64,000 nucleotides of DNA from Micromussa lordhowensis (Eukaryota; Cnidaria; Anthozoa; Scleractinia; Lobophylliidae). This document shows, one piece after another, positions 13,501 through 23,188 of the stretch. The translations under genes were made by a program, and so were the position numbers. The notes under the pieces are model-generated. The model made no database searches. It saw nothing but the letters and a program-made list of their open reading frames with translations, and was not told where the DNA came from. Each line of letters opens with the position of its first letter. The first letter of the stretch is position 1. The stretch lies in NCBI GenBank assembly GCA_964020085.1, contig OZ026604.1:21237394-21301393 (forward strand). The letters run 5' to 3'.

Positions 13501-16500
13501 CGAGGTGTGATGGAGAGTCTTAAGCTCCCCTTTTACAGTTCGACGCCAGGTGTTCTTGGGTCGCCCCCGTTTCCGCTTCCCCTCTGGTATCCAGTGAAGG
13601 GCTGTGCGGGGAATGTTGCCTGGCTCTCTTCTCATCACATGGCCGATCCATCTCCATCTCCTTCGCATGATGATAGTGCTCATGCGGTCTTGGTGGCAGC
13701 GGGTAAAAAGATTTTGCTTGGAGATGGTCTTGGGCGGGAATATTCGAATGATTCTTCGAAGGTTCTTGGTGTCGAAGATGGGCAGTTGGTTGAGGTCGCT
13801 TGAAGTCATCCTCCAGCATTCTGAGCCGTACAGTAAGGTGGAAAGTACGCAGCTCGAGTACAGTCTTAGCTTGGTCTCGATGCTGTATTCGGACGATTTC
13901 CTTACGTTGTTTAGCATTCTGAAAGCGTTTCTGGCCTTGTTGAGGCGATTCCTGATGTCACTGCCTGCTCCACCATCGTGTCTTACAGTGCTACCAAGGT
14001 AGGTGAATTCTTCGGTTGTCTGAAGATCTTCTCCGTACACTTTGACTGGCGAGGGATTTGAGACATTTAGCATCATCACTTCTGTCTTCTTCTGGCTGAT
14101 CTTCAGGCCTACTAGTTGTGCAAACATGCTGAGACGGGTGGTTTGCTCTTGCATGTGCTGATGGGTGTGCGAGAGTAATGCTAGGTCATCGGCGAAATCC
14201 AGATCTTCAAGGGTTGACAAGAGGGTCCATCTGATGCCCCGTATTCGGTCTGATATTGTTTGCCGCATCACCCAGTCAATCGCCAGGTTGAAGAGTAACG
14301 CCGACATGGGGCATCCTTGTCTAACACCGGTCTTCACATCAAGGCTGGATCCACTGTTCTCCACTCTACACTTGAAGTTGTTATAGAAGCTCTTAATGAC
14401 AAGGACAATCTGCTGCGGAATTCCATATGCCCTGAGTATGCGCCATAGACATTCTCTGTGGATGCTATCGATGACCTTCTCAAAATCCACACAGTTGATA
14501 TACAACTGCCGCTGCCATTCAGTGCACTGTTCGATGATGTTGCACAGCGTGAAGATCTGGTCTATACATCCTCGTCCCTTTCTAAAACCTGCTTGTTCCT
14601 GTTTAAGTTGCTGGTCCTCTGGTTCAGAGATCTGCTTGATGATGAGCTTAGCTAGGATCTTGCTGGAGCAGACAGAAGGGTGATTCCTCTCCAGTTGTTA
14701 CAGTTGCTCAAGGCTCCTTTCTTCGGAATCTTCACGATGACACCTTCCGCCCAGCTATCATGTAGTTGTTTCTCCTCCCATATTGTTGCAAAGAGTGGCT
14801 GAAGAACTTGTGCTGCAAACTCTGGCTCTGCCTTGAAGAGTTCTGTGTTAATTTCTTCCTTCTCTGGTGGTGCGGTGCTAACATCTAGGTCAGTATCAGG
14901 ATACTGGACTTCTGTCCCAGTTGTTGGTGGTGGCCTGTTCAGCACTTCGCTGAAATGCTCTACCCATCTTGCTTCCTTCTCTGCTTCCGTGGTGAGTAAC
15001 CTTCCCTGTCTATCCACAATCGGTGTGTCCGTGGCTCTGCGGTACCTGCCGCTGACGAGCTTGGTGATCTTGTACACCTGTCCTTATTCTCCCCTGTGAG
15101 CGGCCTCTTCTGCTTGAGTTGCCAGGTCTTCTATATAGGCCTTCTTGTCTGCCCTCGTCTTCCTCTTAACTACTCGATTTGCTTCTCTCTTTCAGCCTCT
15201 CGGATTTGGTATCCATGACTTTCTTTTTTAGGGCTCTCTTGTTTTTAGTGGCTTGCCATGTATCTACTTTAATCCATTCCTTCCTTTTCTGCTGTTGGCG
15301 TCCCAGGCAGGTTTCGCTGGTCTGCGGTATAGGCTATTCTTATCTTCTCCCACGTGGTGTTGATGTGGTTTGTGCCAGGCGGTGTATGCTCCTCAGCATC
15401 TGCCAATGCCTGAAACTTGTTCTTCAGTTGGAGGATGAAGGTTCTCTTTACTCTAGGTTCCTTTAGCTTTCTCTACCGTCCTCTCTAATCCTTTTTGAAA
15501 ACGCTCTTCAAACCAGAGGAATTTGAATTCACAAAAGTACAATAAATACGCAAGAAAGAAAGAACACAAGGAAAACACTCGAGTTCGCTTGCTCAAGTGA
15601 AAACCGCATACTGCCCTAACGACCGAAAAACAACGAATGTTTTCCGCATAATTTGACTCAATTGGGTGGTTTTCTGACAGTTGTGACAAATGGTAACTTC
15701 ATACGGTGGTGAAAATGCGATATTTCAAATCCACCTGTTACTCAGTTGCAGGAACTTCCTTTATTAGTTGTCGAGTGCTTTTGAGTACCTAAGATGTCTT
15801 TTTTTATTTTTTGTCTACAGAATGCAAAGGATAATTACCTTTATAACAGAAGCCTAAACCAAAAAAACTTGGGCATGAAGTTCATCTTTATGTTCATGAT
15901 TAAATTGAGGTAATATATTTTGTAACAAGAGCATTACATACAGTAGAAGAGATTTGTTAGGGTTACAACAAGAAAGCCCGCATTTCGATTATTCGCTGTC
16001 CAAACTCAAACGTTTCCTGCCCCTCGAAGATTTTTGAAAGATCTGTCCGCGAAGATCACAAAAAACCTTAAAGCATTGAGTGTCGGATTAACCACCTTAG
16101 CTATTTAATGAAACGAAAATGCAGCATCTTCTTTGGCGATGTAATACAAAGTAGAAACGCATTTTACAGATCCCTTTTCCCTTTTCATGTGAGAAAATAG
16201 CTGGTTTTGACAACCTTTCTCTTCGTCGCTCTTTGCGTGTCGACAGATGATTCGTTTTAAAGAACTTAGCGACGCTACAAGATGAATAAATGTAGCGATT
16301 TGTCGTACAACGTTTTGTAAAGGATTATGCGTCGCCAATCGTGTCAAAAGGCGTTGTTGCACTGGGTTATTTTTCAAGCAACTTGTTTCGAAATTTTGTT
16401 ACAACACCAGCTCCCTAAAAATTTACGCCGGAGCGACGTTGTATAAAGTGAACAAAATTCTACTTTTTAAAAATGATTGCTGTAACAAAAACGTAGCCAA

Positions 16501-17519
16501 CTGCAAGCATGCTCATTTCAGTGAGAACGGCTCGTGCAAATTGCCTCGTAGGTGCGCAACAAACTTGAAGGACAAATTACAAATACATTCGGGTTTATGT
16601 ATTTAAATATTATTTCTGGAAAACGATGCATCAAGAACTTGATATATTCTTGAAAATTGTTTTATTTTATCTCAAAGCCTGTTGCAGTATATTTTGACAT
16701 TAAAGTACCTAAAGTGGTAAAGAAAGATAGCTTTCACTAAACACAGAGAAGACAAAAATGACTGACCTGCAACCTTTAATATTGCAAGAGAAGATTAGTC
16801 TCCTAAATTATCATCATCATCATTATCATCAAAAGCAATTGCACCAAATATGTACCCCAGAAGGCGCCTTTCAAATTTTTTTACACTCCTCGCGCATTGT
16901 CAATTAAGGTCCAAGTTACTTTCGCAAGAGAAACAGTCAAGACATAAAGATGTTATCCAAAATACTGTTTTTTTTCCTCCTTTTTTGTGAGTTATTTGAA
17001 TGAAATATCGTGTCAGTTTGACCCGAGAGAAGTTTAACTTGTCAATTTTGTGGAATATTTGAGAATTCTTACTGAACTAAAATATTAAGAGTATTAAATC
17101 GACTTTCTTGGAGACGGAGGGCAGCACGTACTAGTCTTGCGACTGACAAACCTGTGGCGCTTGGATTCTGAATAAAATTGGGATTAAAAATGTCGCTTTT
17201 TTACAAAGAGAGGAAAACTGGAGTACACTGAAGAAAACCAACGAGAAATGAAAGGTTGAAGAGAAGCACCAGCAACAAACTCACGACACAAACTCGCTTA
17301 TGACACACAGTTCGAGATGACAACCCAGGCATCCGGTAGGTTGCGCAAAGGGTTGCAGCTGGTAGGTTAAACCACAACTGGTGGATTCACAAAGTAGCAG
17401 AGTATAAAACGCGATTTAAGTTAAAATGTAAGGACATTTTCGAACTCACCTTCATCGTACGTTGGACGAGGCATTATTACAAACCATGACACAAAAAAAA
17501 CGAGCCCAAAAACATTCAT
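5570..17519 (-). CDS. Gene A: secreted PAN-EGF-D8C protein (split gene)
   Basis: Exons, in transcription order on the minus strand: 17519-17450, 12900-12577, 12389-12240, 11914-11801, 11636-11523, 11336-11223, 7935-7807 and 5931-5570. Joined they would encode about 460 residues: signal exon, PAN/apple domain, cysteine-containing linker, three calcium-binding EGF domains, a fourth EGF-CA domain and a C-terminal D8C domain. All internal junctions are phase 1 with GT/AG ends. PAN, EGF and D8C modules are typical of extracellular adhesion or matrix proteins; no transmembrane segment was seen after the start region, so secretion is likely. An RTE-type LINE lies in intron 1, and a Tx1-like LINE plus a foldback element lie in the EGF-CA flanking introns. 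I see no stop or frame break in the exons. Function is unknown; resemblance to OIT3/uromodulin is by the D8C module only, and no ZP domain is present. Confidence 0.75.
6908..7355. mobile_element. Foldback element with two ~200-bp arms
   Basis: Arm 6908-7107 is the near-perfect reverse complement of 7147-7355, around a loop of about 39 bp. The right arm carries a C-run of about 16 bases where the left arm has six G, a length slip inside the stem. It lies in a roughly 1-kb block (6715-7700) that the right arm of the large palindrome lacks. Matching protein-like strings read outward from both arms are just the same sequence read twice. Confidence 0.85.
7356..7660 (+). mobile_element. Probable Penelope-like element 3' fragment with hammerhead relic
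   Basis: The stretch around 7470-7570 has the arrangement cacgaagggctaacgctcga then aaac, followed by a conserved-looking tail. It resembles the ribozyme-bearing ends of Penelope-like elements of metazoans as I know them. It has no complete coding region. Its first part (about 7360-7440) is partly similar to 54320-54440 in the right arm, so the fragment may be mixed with host unit sequence. Confidence 0.4.
7475..7506 (+). ncRNA. Degenerate hammerhead-ribozyme-like core
   Basis: A stem-loop gggc-taac-gctc is followed by gaaac, as in the hammerhead core between CUGANGA and GAAA. The 5' core reads cccacga instead of ctgacga, and the cleavage triplet position reads gcc instead of guc, so it is probably inactive. 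Confidence 0.4.
7807..7935 (-). CDS. Gene A EGF-CA exon
   Basis: The exon has 43 codons, phase 1-1, begins [12 protein letters not shown] and ends GPNCEG. It has six cysteines, the DID/E calcium-binding start and the [12 protein letters not shown] pattern, which fits the Asx-hydroxylation consensus. The paralogous exon in gene C is 53654-53782. Confidence 0.88.
8243..8605 (+). pseudogene. LINE ORF2 C-terminal zinc-finger segment
   Basis: About 120 residues with [17 protein letters not shown], a CX2C...H...C finger found after the reverse-transcriptase domain of many LINEs, then a tail of hydrophobic and basic residues. The first in-frame ATG is internal: the reading frame really enters from upstream sequence lost by 5' truncation. 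Confidence 0.75.
9091..9671. mobile_element. DNA element nested in LINE, 9-bp target duplication
   Basis: The ends gatcgttttcac and gtgaaaacgatc are inverted repeats, and tattgtata is duplicated at 9082-9090 and 9672-9680. The 9-bp duplication fits Mutator-like elements. No transposase is present. A shorter relative lies at 34377-34549. Confidence 0.8.
9945..10177. repeat. Two tandem copies of a short TTAACCC-ended repeat
   Basis: Copy one spans 9945-10038 and copy two 10051-10177. Both carry cgtctggcgttggacaga-like text and end agtcactcttagggtgtaaa then gggttaa. Copy two has an internal duplication of the ttggacagagtaaaat segment. They look like small non-autonomous elements with cccttta/aaaggg-type ends. 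Confidence 0.65.
10200..10586 (+). mobile_element. LINE 3' tail with (ATT)n
   Basis: T-rich text ends in taccctctctaaaaaaag followed by an (ATT)n run at about 10554-10585, the usual microsatellite-like tail of CR1/L2-type LINEs. No coding part remains. Confidence 0.55.
10627..10705 (-). pseudogene. Relic EGF exon of gene A
   Basis: The reverse complement still reads ttcaactgcagctgcgcac and continues to a gtgaaataggt end, matching the second half of the 38-codon EGF exons. The first half has been lost, and the tail has gained an in-frame stop (aca to ata before ggt shifts the consensus). So gene A once had at least four tandem EGF exons. Confidence 0.7.
11223..11336 (-). CDS. Gene A tandem EGF exon 3
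   Basis: 38 codons, phase 1-1, six cysteines, starting [10 protein letters not shown]. It carries the O-glucose pattern CASHPC, the O-fucose pattern CKNNGTC and three N-glycosylation sequons. Confidence 0.9.
11523..11636 (-). CDS. Gene A tandem EGF exon 2
   Basis: Same 38-codon plan as its neighbours and nearly identical in sequence, as expected from recent tandem duplication or gene conversion. Flanking introns of about 190 bp are also near copies. Confidence 0.9.
11801..11914 (-). CDS. Gene A tandem EGF exon 1
   Basis: This exon is the most diverged of the three: it reads CRNNGTC and [10 protein letters not shown] where the others have CKNNGTC and [10 protein letters not shown], so one N-glycosylation sequon is lost. 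Cysteines and calcium-binding start are kept. Confidence 0.9.
12066..12165 (-). mobile_element. tRNA-headed SINE in gene A intron
   Basis: The minus strand has a Pol III A box (tagctcagttgg) and B box (ggttcaaatcc), then a short hairpin-like tail (agcctga ... tcaggc). The acceptor stem does not pair, so it is not a functional tRNA. The same insertion is present at 44903-45010 in gene C, so it predates the A/C duplication. Confidence 0.7.
12240..12389 (-). CDS. Gene A cysteine linker exon
   Basis: 50 codons, phase 1-1, beginning [20 protein letters not shown] and including the [12 protein letters not shown] string and a CDM end. It slightly resembles the short segment preceding fibrinogen-like or collagen C-terminal domains, but too little is present for a domain call. 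Confidence 0.8.
12577..12900 (-). CDS. Gene A PAN/apple exon
   Basis: 108 codons, phase 1-1. After a hydrophobic stretch ([16 protein letters not shown]) comes a PAN/apple module with [15 protein letters not shown] and [10 protein letters not shown]. The acceptor (catatgacag) lets it join exon 1 in frame, yet its own in-frame ATG codons could also start a protein with a signal peptide ending near KLDA. Confidence 0.85.
13380..15468 (-). mobile_element. RTE-type LINE, 5'-truncated and disrupted
   Basis: This insertion lies in intron 1 of gene A and is absent from gene C: the text flanking it is continuous at about 43780-43830 in the right arm. The largest reading frame is 13411-14505, with a second at 14652-15077 and frame breaks between them and upstream. 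Confidence 0.85.
13411..15077 (-). pseudogene. RTE-like reverse transcriptase, frame-broken
   Basis: Reading in transcription order, 15077-14652 holds the N-terminal part of the RT domain ([13 protein letters not shown] and [10 protein letters not shown]) and 14505-13411 the core and C-terminal part. Seen motifs are [34 protein letters not shown] and, near the end, [13 protein letters not shown] with [14 protein letters not shown], a tail typical of RTE-related elements. A frame disruption around 14506-14651 separates the halves, and the 5' endonuclease region is missing. It is therefore inactive. Confidence 0.8.
15630..15765. repeat. Direct repeat shared with 20725-20835
   Basis: Text around gttttccgcataatttg and ggtaacttcatacggtggtg occurs in both places in the same orientation. 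It is likely a piece of an unclassified dispersed repeat, with no coding potential seen. Confidence 0.65.
15766..17440. other. Gene A intron 1, proximal part
   Basis: The part from about 16490 to 17440 is the inverted counterpart of 42360-43240 in gene C, including a cat/atg trinucleotide run (16805-16830 and 42965-42990). The part 15770-16480 has no counterpart in C and contains internally pairing text around 16240-16450, suggesting a decayed DNA element. No exon was found. Confidence 0.5.
17450..17519 (-). CDS. Gene A exon 1: signal peptide
   Basis: ATG at 17519-17517, 23 codons plus one base, donor gtgagt. It encodes [20 protein letters not shown] and three more residues, a compact hydrophobic leader. 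Its phase-1 end matches the phase-1 start of the PAN exon. The same exon is intact in gene C, and start-lost in B and D. Confidence 0.78.
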
Positions 17520-17750
17520 TTTCACACCGCAACGAATGTCTTCAGCTCTCAAGTCCTGTGTAAAGATAGTCTCGAAGAGATGTATAGTCGAAATAAGAGC
17601 TCCTTACACGTCAAAACTGTGTAATAACAGATGGCCTGTTGTATCACTGCCATTTAGAGGTATTTGCGTTCATGTCAGTTTGACTCCTCCCGCTCTTACG
17701 TAGACTTCCCTTTAGCGGTAACTTGGTAGCACGTACATGTATAATGTGAA
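17520..17750 (-). promoter_or_regulatory. Gene A 5' leader and proximal upstream region
   Basis: The text upstream of the ATG is strongly conserved among unit copies: gcggtgtgaaaatg at the start, the cttcgagactat-like stretch and a gaggagtcaaactgac block (minus-strand sense). No clear TATA box at a fixed distance was identified. The conservation is the only evidence for regulation. Confidence 0.4.
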
Positions 17751-17799
17751 CAAAATATTTTGTTTTACGGGTTTTCAACTACGCCGCCTTAGGTCTCGC

Positions 17800-17960
17800 C
17801 TCTTAAGTAACTTTAGCAGTTCTGCTATGTAATGTCATTGCTCTATTTTAAGTCTGATATATCATTTTTAGCTTAATAGTATAATTATTTCTTTACCCTA
17901 ACTGTATTGCCTCTGAAAATCGTCTTTGGGAAGTGGTAATAAAGTATGTATGTATGTATT
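17800..17960 (+). mobile_element. LINE 3' tail with (TATG)n
   Basis: It ends aagtggtaataaagtatgta followed by tgtatg repeats, a usual CR1-like LINE tail. It separates two direct copies of the gene A upstream text (17494-17700 and 17963-18170). Confidence 0.5.
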
Positions 17961-18200
17961 TGTAAACCATGGTGCCCCAAAACATTCATTTTTACACCGC
18001 AACGAATGTCTTCAGTTCTTAAGTCTCGAAGAGACGTATAGTCGAAATAACAGTTCTTTACACAGTGTAATAAAAAATGGCGTGTTGTGTCACTGCAATT
18101 TAGAACTATTTGTGTTCGTGTCAGTTTGACTCCTCCCGCTCTTACGTAGACTTCCCGTTCAAGTTACTTAATTAACACGTATAATGTGAATAAAATATTA
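17961..18200 (-). pseudogene. Truncated second copy of exon 1 and leader
   Basis: This is a direct duplicate of 17494-17750. The minus strand still begins atgaatgtt but diverges within the signal peptide after a few codons and has no donor site, so it cannot work as exon 1. It continues outward into the upstream module. Confidence 0.65.
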
Positions 18201-18699
18201 TTTCGTTCTAACGGTTTTCAACTACGCTTACAATAGAGAAGTACATCTTGCGCGCCTGTCATGATCAATTGCTGAATGTGTTTTCCAATGAAAGACACGA
18301 TTTGTAAACTATGGTGTAAACCTCTCAAAAAGTCCAAAGTTTTGTTTATAACAATAAGTGAACAACCTTTAATTTCCGCGGTATTTTTCGTGTTCCCTAT
18401 CTTTGTTGTGATATTTATTGAAAATTCAGTCGTTAATTTCGTTATTATGGAATTATCGAGAGAGTTGAACCTACGTACATCAGGACATTAATTCATTAGT
18501 TTTCCTCTCAATATTCTTCTATATCTTTTAAATGGGCTCGTGATTGGGTTAATCGAAAAGACTGAAAACGTATCTATGCCATGACTTCATACCACTTTGA
18601 ATTCAAACTTATAATTAAATTTTAAAAAAGTATGTATCAAAAGATAAAAATTACTTATACGCCTTCAAGCAACTGAATTTGAGTTGATGCTTTTTCTTT

Positions 18700-18960
18700 G
18701 GTGAACAGATTGACCGCTGCTAATTTTGCCATACTCCTGAAAGAAAATTACCAGACGTCAAGTTACGCTTGCAATGTAAATATAACAAGCTCTTTCCTTT
18801 AAAGCGTCACACTTTATTTTTTTTGACGACGTTTCATCTTTCTTTTCGAAAAAGAAACATGTGTTCCCTAAAAAAAATGAAGATGCTATGCTACATGTTA
18901 TAATTCCACTCTTGGTTTCGTGCGGGGGGGAGGGGGAGAGGGGTAGATAGATCCACTCTC
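18700..18960 (-). repeat. Upstream module, gene A copy
   Basis: It shares the sequence acatgtagcat ... cttgacgtct ... tatggcaaaatt with copies at 22330-22560 (B), 41600-41830 (C), 58840-59060 and 1850-2000. It includes a G-rich tract at 18921-18944. It lies 1-1.5 kb upstream of each exon 1 and may mark a distal control region or just the unit boundary. Confidence 0.7.
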
Positions 18961-19086
18961 CATTCTTTCTCCCCTCCCCCTTTAAAGTGCCACTGAAACT
19001 GACTTTTCTTGATATAAAAGATGTCAGTTTCCAATCGTGTACTAAGATGTTCGAAAGGCGTATTATCCTGTTCCGATCTGTCGGAT

Positions 19087-19421
19087 TTAAGGTGGCTCAA
19101 AGCAGTTTCCAGCACTTTCCAAGACGTATACTTTGATGGATCATTATAACCACTCTATATCAGTTGATGCCAAAATCATTGTATCAAAAAACTGCCCAAT
19201 CATTGGTCAACATGTTGTTGTTAAATTTGTGGCACAATAGGTTACCATAGCAACAATATTACCTGCTAAAAACACCTTTAATTTTAGCTTTGAGCGCTTA
19301 TAACTCAGAAACGAGCTCGGTGACCCCTATTTTTTATTATTGAATTATGATAAGCATGATAAGATGTACCTTTTTCCAAAGTTTTAAAAAATTCTGTGGA
19401 GTGGGTTTAGAGCCACCTTAA
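19087..19421 (+). mobile_element. TTAA-flanked MITE, copy 1
   Basis: Starts ttaaggtggctc and ends gagccaccttaa. TTAA at both ends is the piggyBac-type target duplication. No transposase. Confidence 0.75.
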
Positions 19422-19433
19422 CTTTTCGAAAAT

Positions 19434-19769
19434 TTAAGGTGGCTCTGAATCCACTCCACAGAATTTTTTAAAACTTTGCAAAAAAGTTGCATCTTATCAT
19501 GTTTATTATAATTCGATAATAAAAAATAGGGTCACCGAGCTCGTTTTTGAGTTATAAGCGCTCAAAGCTAAAATTAAGGGCGTTTTTAGCAGGTTATACT
19601 GTTGCTATGGTAACCTGTTATGTAAAATAGATGATTGCAACTTGTTCACCAATGATTGGGCATCTGTATGATACCATTATTGTAGCATCACTTGTTAAAC
19701 AGTGGCAGTATTCATCCCTTAAAGTGTAGCTGTTAGAAAAGTGCTGGAAACTGTTGCCAGCCTCCTTAA
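19434..19769 (-). mobile_element. TTAA-flanked MITE, copy 2 (opposed to copy 1)
   Basis: The same element in the opposite direction, only about 12 bp from copy 1, forming a near-700-bp palindrome. Partial relatives (ggggtcaccgtgc text) lie at 63180-63270 and 63560-63600. Confidence 0.75.
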
Positions 19770-19956
19770 TTTGGTAAATTTTAGCTCTTTGGCTCCCTAC
19801 AATGTCTATATAGTGTGTTTTCTGTCAAGGCTGGAAAGAAATAACGAGGTCAAAAACCAGTAGGTTATGACAATAGGAAGAATGAACTTGAGTAAATCCT
19901 ATGAAAACAAGAGAAAATCTAGCGCGCTTCTTGTGCAGTGACGTCACAAAATCCTT

Positions 19957-20527
19957 ACAGTGCCCATATCGTCAATTTCTTTTTTATTTTCTTATCTGAT
20001 TCTATATATCACCCAATGAACTTCTGGGAAAGAAAAATTCGATTTGGATAAAATGCAATCTTTTTTAGAAGTTTTAAAATCGTTCAAATTTGCCGCTATT
20101 TTGGTCCACCATTCGCACCAGGCTTCCCTTCGTTTTGAATGAGTTGTGACGTAGATTAAGGAACACGTGACTTCAGGCTTGACTCATCTCGCTTGTTTTA
20201 CCTCTGTAAATGTAAGTTAGTAGCTCATACAAAATGCAGGAAAGGAGCATTTTACATGGACTACGAAGCTAAATTTACAGAGGTAAAACAAGTGAGATAA
20301 GTCAAGCCTGAACTCACATGTTCCTGAATCTACGTCACAACTCTGAGCATGTCGATGCTGTGATCACCGGCACGGGTCGACTGCAAGAAAATAGGATTTT
20401 CAGGTTTTTAAGACTTCATTAAAAAATCGCTTTTTATCCAAATCGAAAAATGTTTTCGCAGAAGTTCCTTGCATGAAACATAGAATCAGATGGGAAAATA
20501 AAAATTTTGATGATATGGGCACTTTAA
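19957..20527. mobile_element. Long foldback element
   Basis: Outer ends cagtgcccatatcgtcaa and gatgatatgggcactt pair, and pairing continues inward to the centre (acctctgtaaat with atttacagaggt) with about a 60-bp loop near 20245. It contains paired copies of ggaacacgtgac/acatgttcc-like text. No coding capacity. Confidence 0.75.
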
Positions 20528-20724
20528 ACTCGGTATCAGAGCCCAGACACAGTTTTGCTCCAAAAAGTCGATTTCGGCAGCCTAAAACAGCACCTCTACA
20601 AAAATAAGGTTCACCATGATTATTAGCACGTTTAAAACTATAGATTGGGCGAAGAAAAGGGGATACAAAAATTTCGTTTCAGCGGCACTTTAAGTGAAAA
20701 TGTACATACGTAAACAAGGGAGAC

Positions 20725-20835
20725 GTTTTCCGCATAATTTGCCTTAATTGGGTGGTTTTAAGACAATTATGACAAACGGTAACTTCATACGGTGGTGAAA
20801 ATGCGATATTTCAAATCCACATTTTACTGGCAATA
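20725..20835. repeat. Direct repeat shared with 15630-15765
   Basis: See the first copy. The strongest shared string is tcatacggtggtgaaaatgc. Confidence 0.65.
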
Positions 20836-22200
20836 ACTTCCTTTGTTATATAGCTGGCGTTTTTTCCCGCTACAGCGCGCCCATTTATTGGCTAGTTCAT
20901 GGTCACATGACATCTAACAATGAAACGTTTCCCGCCAAATGCCATGAGCGGGCAACATTGGGAAAACTATGAGGTCAAACGGAAATAGTTAACTGGTAGG
21001 CCGGCTATTGAAACAACAGCTATAAAGAACAACTTAAATACAATAGATTCCTGTTTATATAGCAGAATGCGGAAACGAGGATTAAATCAACCTGGACCAT
21101 CCAGCTATGTCTGTCTTGAATGTCAGCAGCTTCACATATCTCATGAAAGACCTGTAGCTATATCAGTTCGCTCGGAAAGTCTGTCCAATGTAAAACAGTC
21201 AAAACAGTTCTAGCTCCAAGAGAATTGCTAACAAAAGGTTGGAAGCAAGCGAGATCAAATCAGTTCTAATCTCGGCAAACAAAGAACACCAAATCGGGGT
21301 TTCGGACTCCAACAACACTTGAAAAATAGTAATTTATGGATCAGATCGTAGAACTATAAACGTCAGCACATACTTAGGGATGGGACATGTTTCGGAAACG
21401 TGATGAGCGTGGATATGTGACAGCGATAGTTTTCCTCGTGTGAGATGCCGGTTTTTTGTGAAAAATGTCTGTTGCAAGGAAAGAATTTTGTCCCCGCAGC
21501 AACAAGCGTAAGGTTCAGCTGCTGTGAATTGGTGTGTCAGTAACAGCAGGTACAAAATGATCTTAGGTTTCAATGTCGAATCATGTGTAGTGCATTTGTA
21601 AACTGTCCCCACTACCACATAGAAATGAACGAAAATCCGCTTCGTGTGCACAAGTTTGGTTACTGTCCCTGTATCATACGCCTCGTTCGTGCACACGAAG
21701 AGGCTTAGTTTTCCCGTTTCACGTCCTCATAAATGTCCAGTGGTGTCTGCCGACCTTAAAAGTACAACTATCTTCCTGGTAGGCACTCATCATTTGTAAA
21801 GGAGAGTAGCCTGTCACCCATGATCCATCCGGCTTTGCTTGTGTTGCTACAGTGTAGATTGAATACTCTTCTCCCATATCGATCTGGAGGTAGTCACTTG
21901 CGATCGCTCTGTGTTGCGTTTGGGTCTTTTATCCGATGGAGCTCAAAAATTGATAGAACCTTTCTATTTTATCTTAAACAGTTTTATCGTTATTGGTTTC
22001 TTGATTTTAACGGGTTTTTGCGGAAAAATGGCGTCACTGTGCTAAAGGCAAATTTTCATTTCCCTGTTATAGCGTCGTCATGGTCATTGCCTAAGCTCCC
22101 TGTTGGATAATTGGTAAAAAAAACCATGTACTTTCTTTCTTCTCTGTGCTTCTGAGCACCTTCTTCTGAATCAGATTAACTTTGCTCGAGGAGTACCAGG
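20836..22200. other. Unassigned stretch
   Basis: Open frames of 96 to 120 codons exist (21334-21696 minus, 21820-22110 plus), but they show no recognisable domain, no splice-site-supported exons and no second copy in the window. I cannot call a gene here. Confidence 0.35.
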
Positions 22201-23119
22201 TTTTAAACCCGGTTTTCCCTTTAATAAAATTTATTATTTTATCTCTTCAACGTCACCGGCAAAATAACGTGTTTAATAATTGTTTATCAATGGTTGTTGA
22301 TCTACAGTTAAGACTGAAACCAGACTGAAACTAACATGTATAATAATATAACATGTAGCATGGAAATTTTATTTTCATTTGTTTCGAATTTTGTCGGAAA
22401 AAATAAAGTTTGTCATATTCAAATTGCAAGGGTAACTTGATGCCTGATAATATTTTAATTTTCACGACTATGGCAAAACGAGAAGCGGACAATCTGTTTG
22501 CCAAAGGAAAAAGCATCAATTTAAATTCAGCTACTTAAATGACGTTTCACCTACTTTTAACCTGTTCGAAAATATTCCCTTTTATCGAAATGTTACCATA
22601 CTCGAGGAAGTTTGTAAATTTTTTTATTTTATTTTTAATTTGAAGCTTGCTTAAGCTTGAAGTCATAATGACATCCTGACAGAGATATGTATTCAATATT
22701 CACGTTCATGGTCACGGAAAATGTCTAAGTTTGGACCTGTTAGGAGAATTAAAAATCGTATCTTTTATTGAAAGCAACATTCAACCGTAAACAGCGCGCA
22801 AGAAAAATAAAACTCATGCAAACGGAGCTTACAAGCCCGCAGATTGAGATATTTCTATGGCTTCGTGTGCTTGGTAATTTGAACGGAATGTCAAAGTAAC
22901 AGCAGGTAAAGTCAAACTTACCATTAGCAGAAATCGATCTGAATGGCCCTCCTGTCACAGCTGCCAAGTTTGCCAACCTCAGCGACACTTTTAATATACA
23001 GTGTTGACTTATACTAAGGTGCTATCTCCACTACACATCTCCAGCTAGTGCTATCTTAATACTATCCTAACGTTTCCCAGTAAGACTTGAAAACTGAAGA
23101 CTTCCATTGTGGTGAAAAA
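22200..23119 (+). promoter_or_regulatory. Unit B upstream module and leader
   Basis: It is colinear with 41600-42287 upstream of gene C and includes the acatgtagcat module at about 22350-22560 and leader text up to exon 1. It is presumed to hold the promoter of gene B. Confidence 0.45.
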
Positions 23120-23188
23120 GTGACTATTTCTGCACTCGTTGTTTTTCTGTCTTGGATTTCAATATGCTTCGTCCGACTCAAGCGGAGG
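23120..23188 (+). pseudogene. Exon 1 of unit B, start-lost and frame-shifted
   Basis: Aligned with 42288-42357, the ATG is replaced by gtg and one base is missing (aatatgc against aataatgc). The donor gtgagt is kept. So this copy cannot supply the standard signal peptide; gene B must start elsewhere, probably in the PAN exon. Confidence 0.75.

Larger units (their letters stand above)
1590..18960. repeat. Left arm of giant interrupted inverted repeat (contains gene A)
   Basis: Read in reverse complement, this arm runs parallel to about 41560-60662. Anchor matches include 1590-1850 with 60440-60662, the G-rich tract at 2014 with the C-rich tract at 58803, the D8C exons (5570-5931 with 54808-55172), the EGF-CA exons, the EGF exons, the PAN exons and exon 1 (17450-17519 with 42288-42357). 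The match is interrupted by private insertions: 3980-4263, about 6715-7700, 8132-9854 and 13380-15468. The arms are clearly diverged paralogous copies with many base changes and small gaps. Confidence 0.85.

Noticed and set aside
13507..14002. Plus-strand ORFs over the RTE element
   Set aside because: They are antisense shadows of the reverse transcriptase frame.
21334..21696. 120-codon minus-strand ORF
   Set aside because: No domain, no splice support and no paralogue in the window; length is within chance for this composition.
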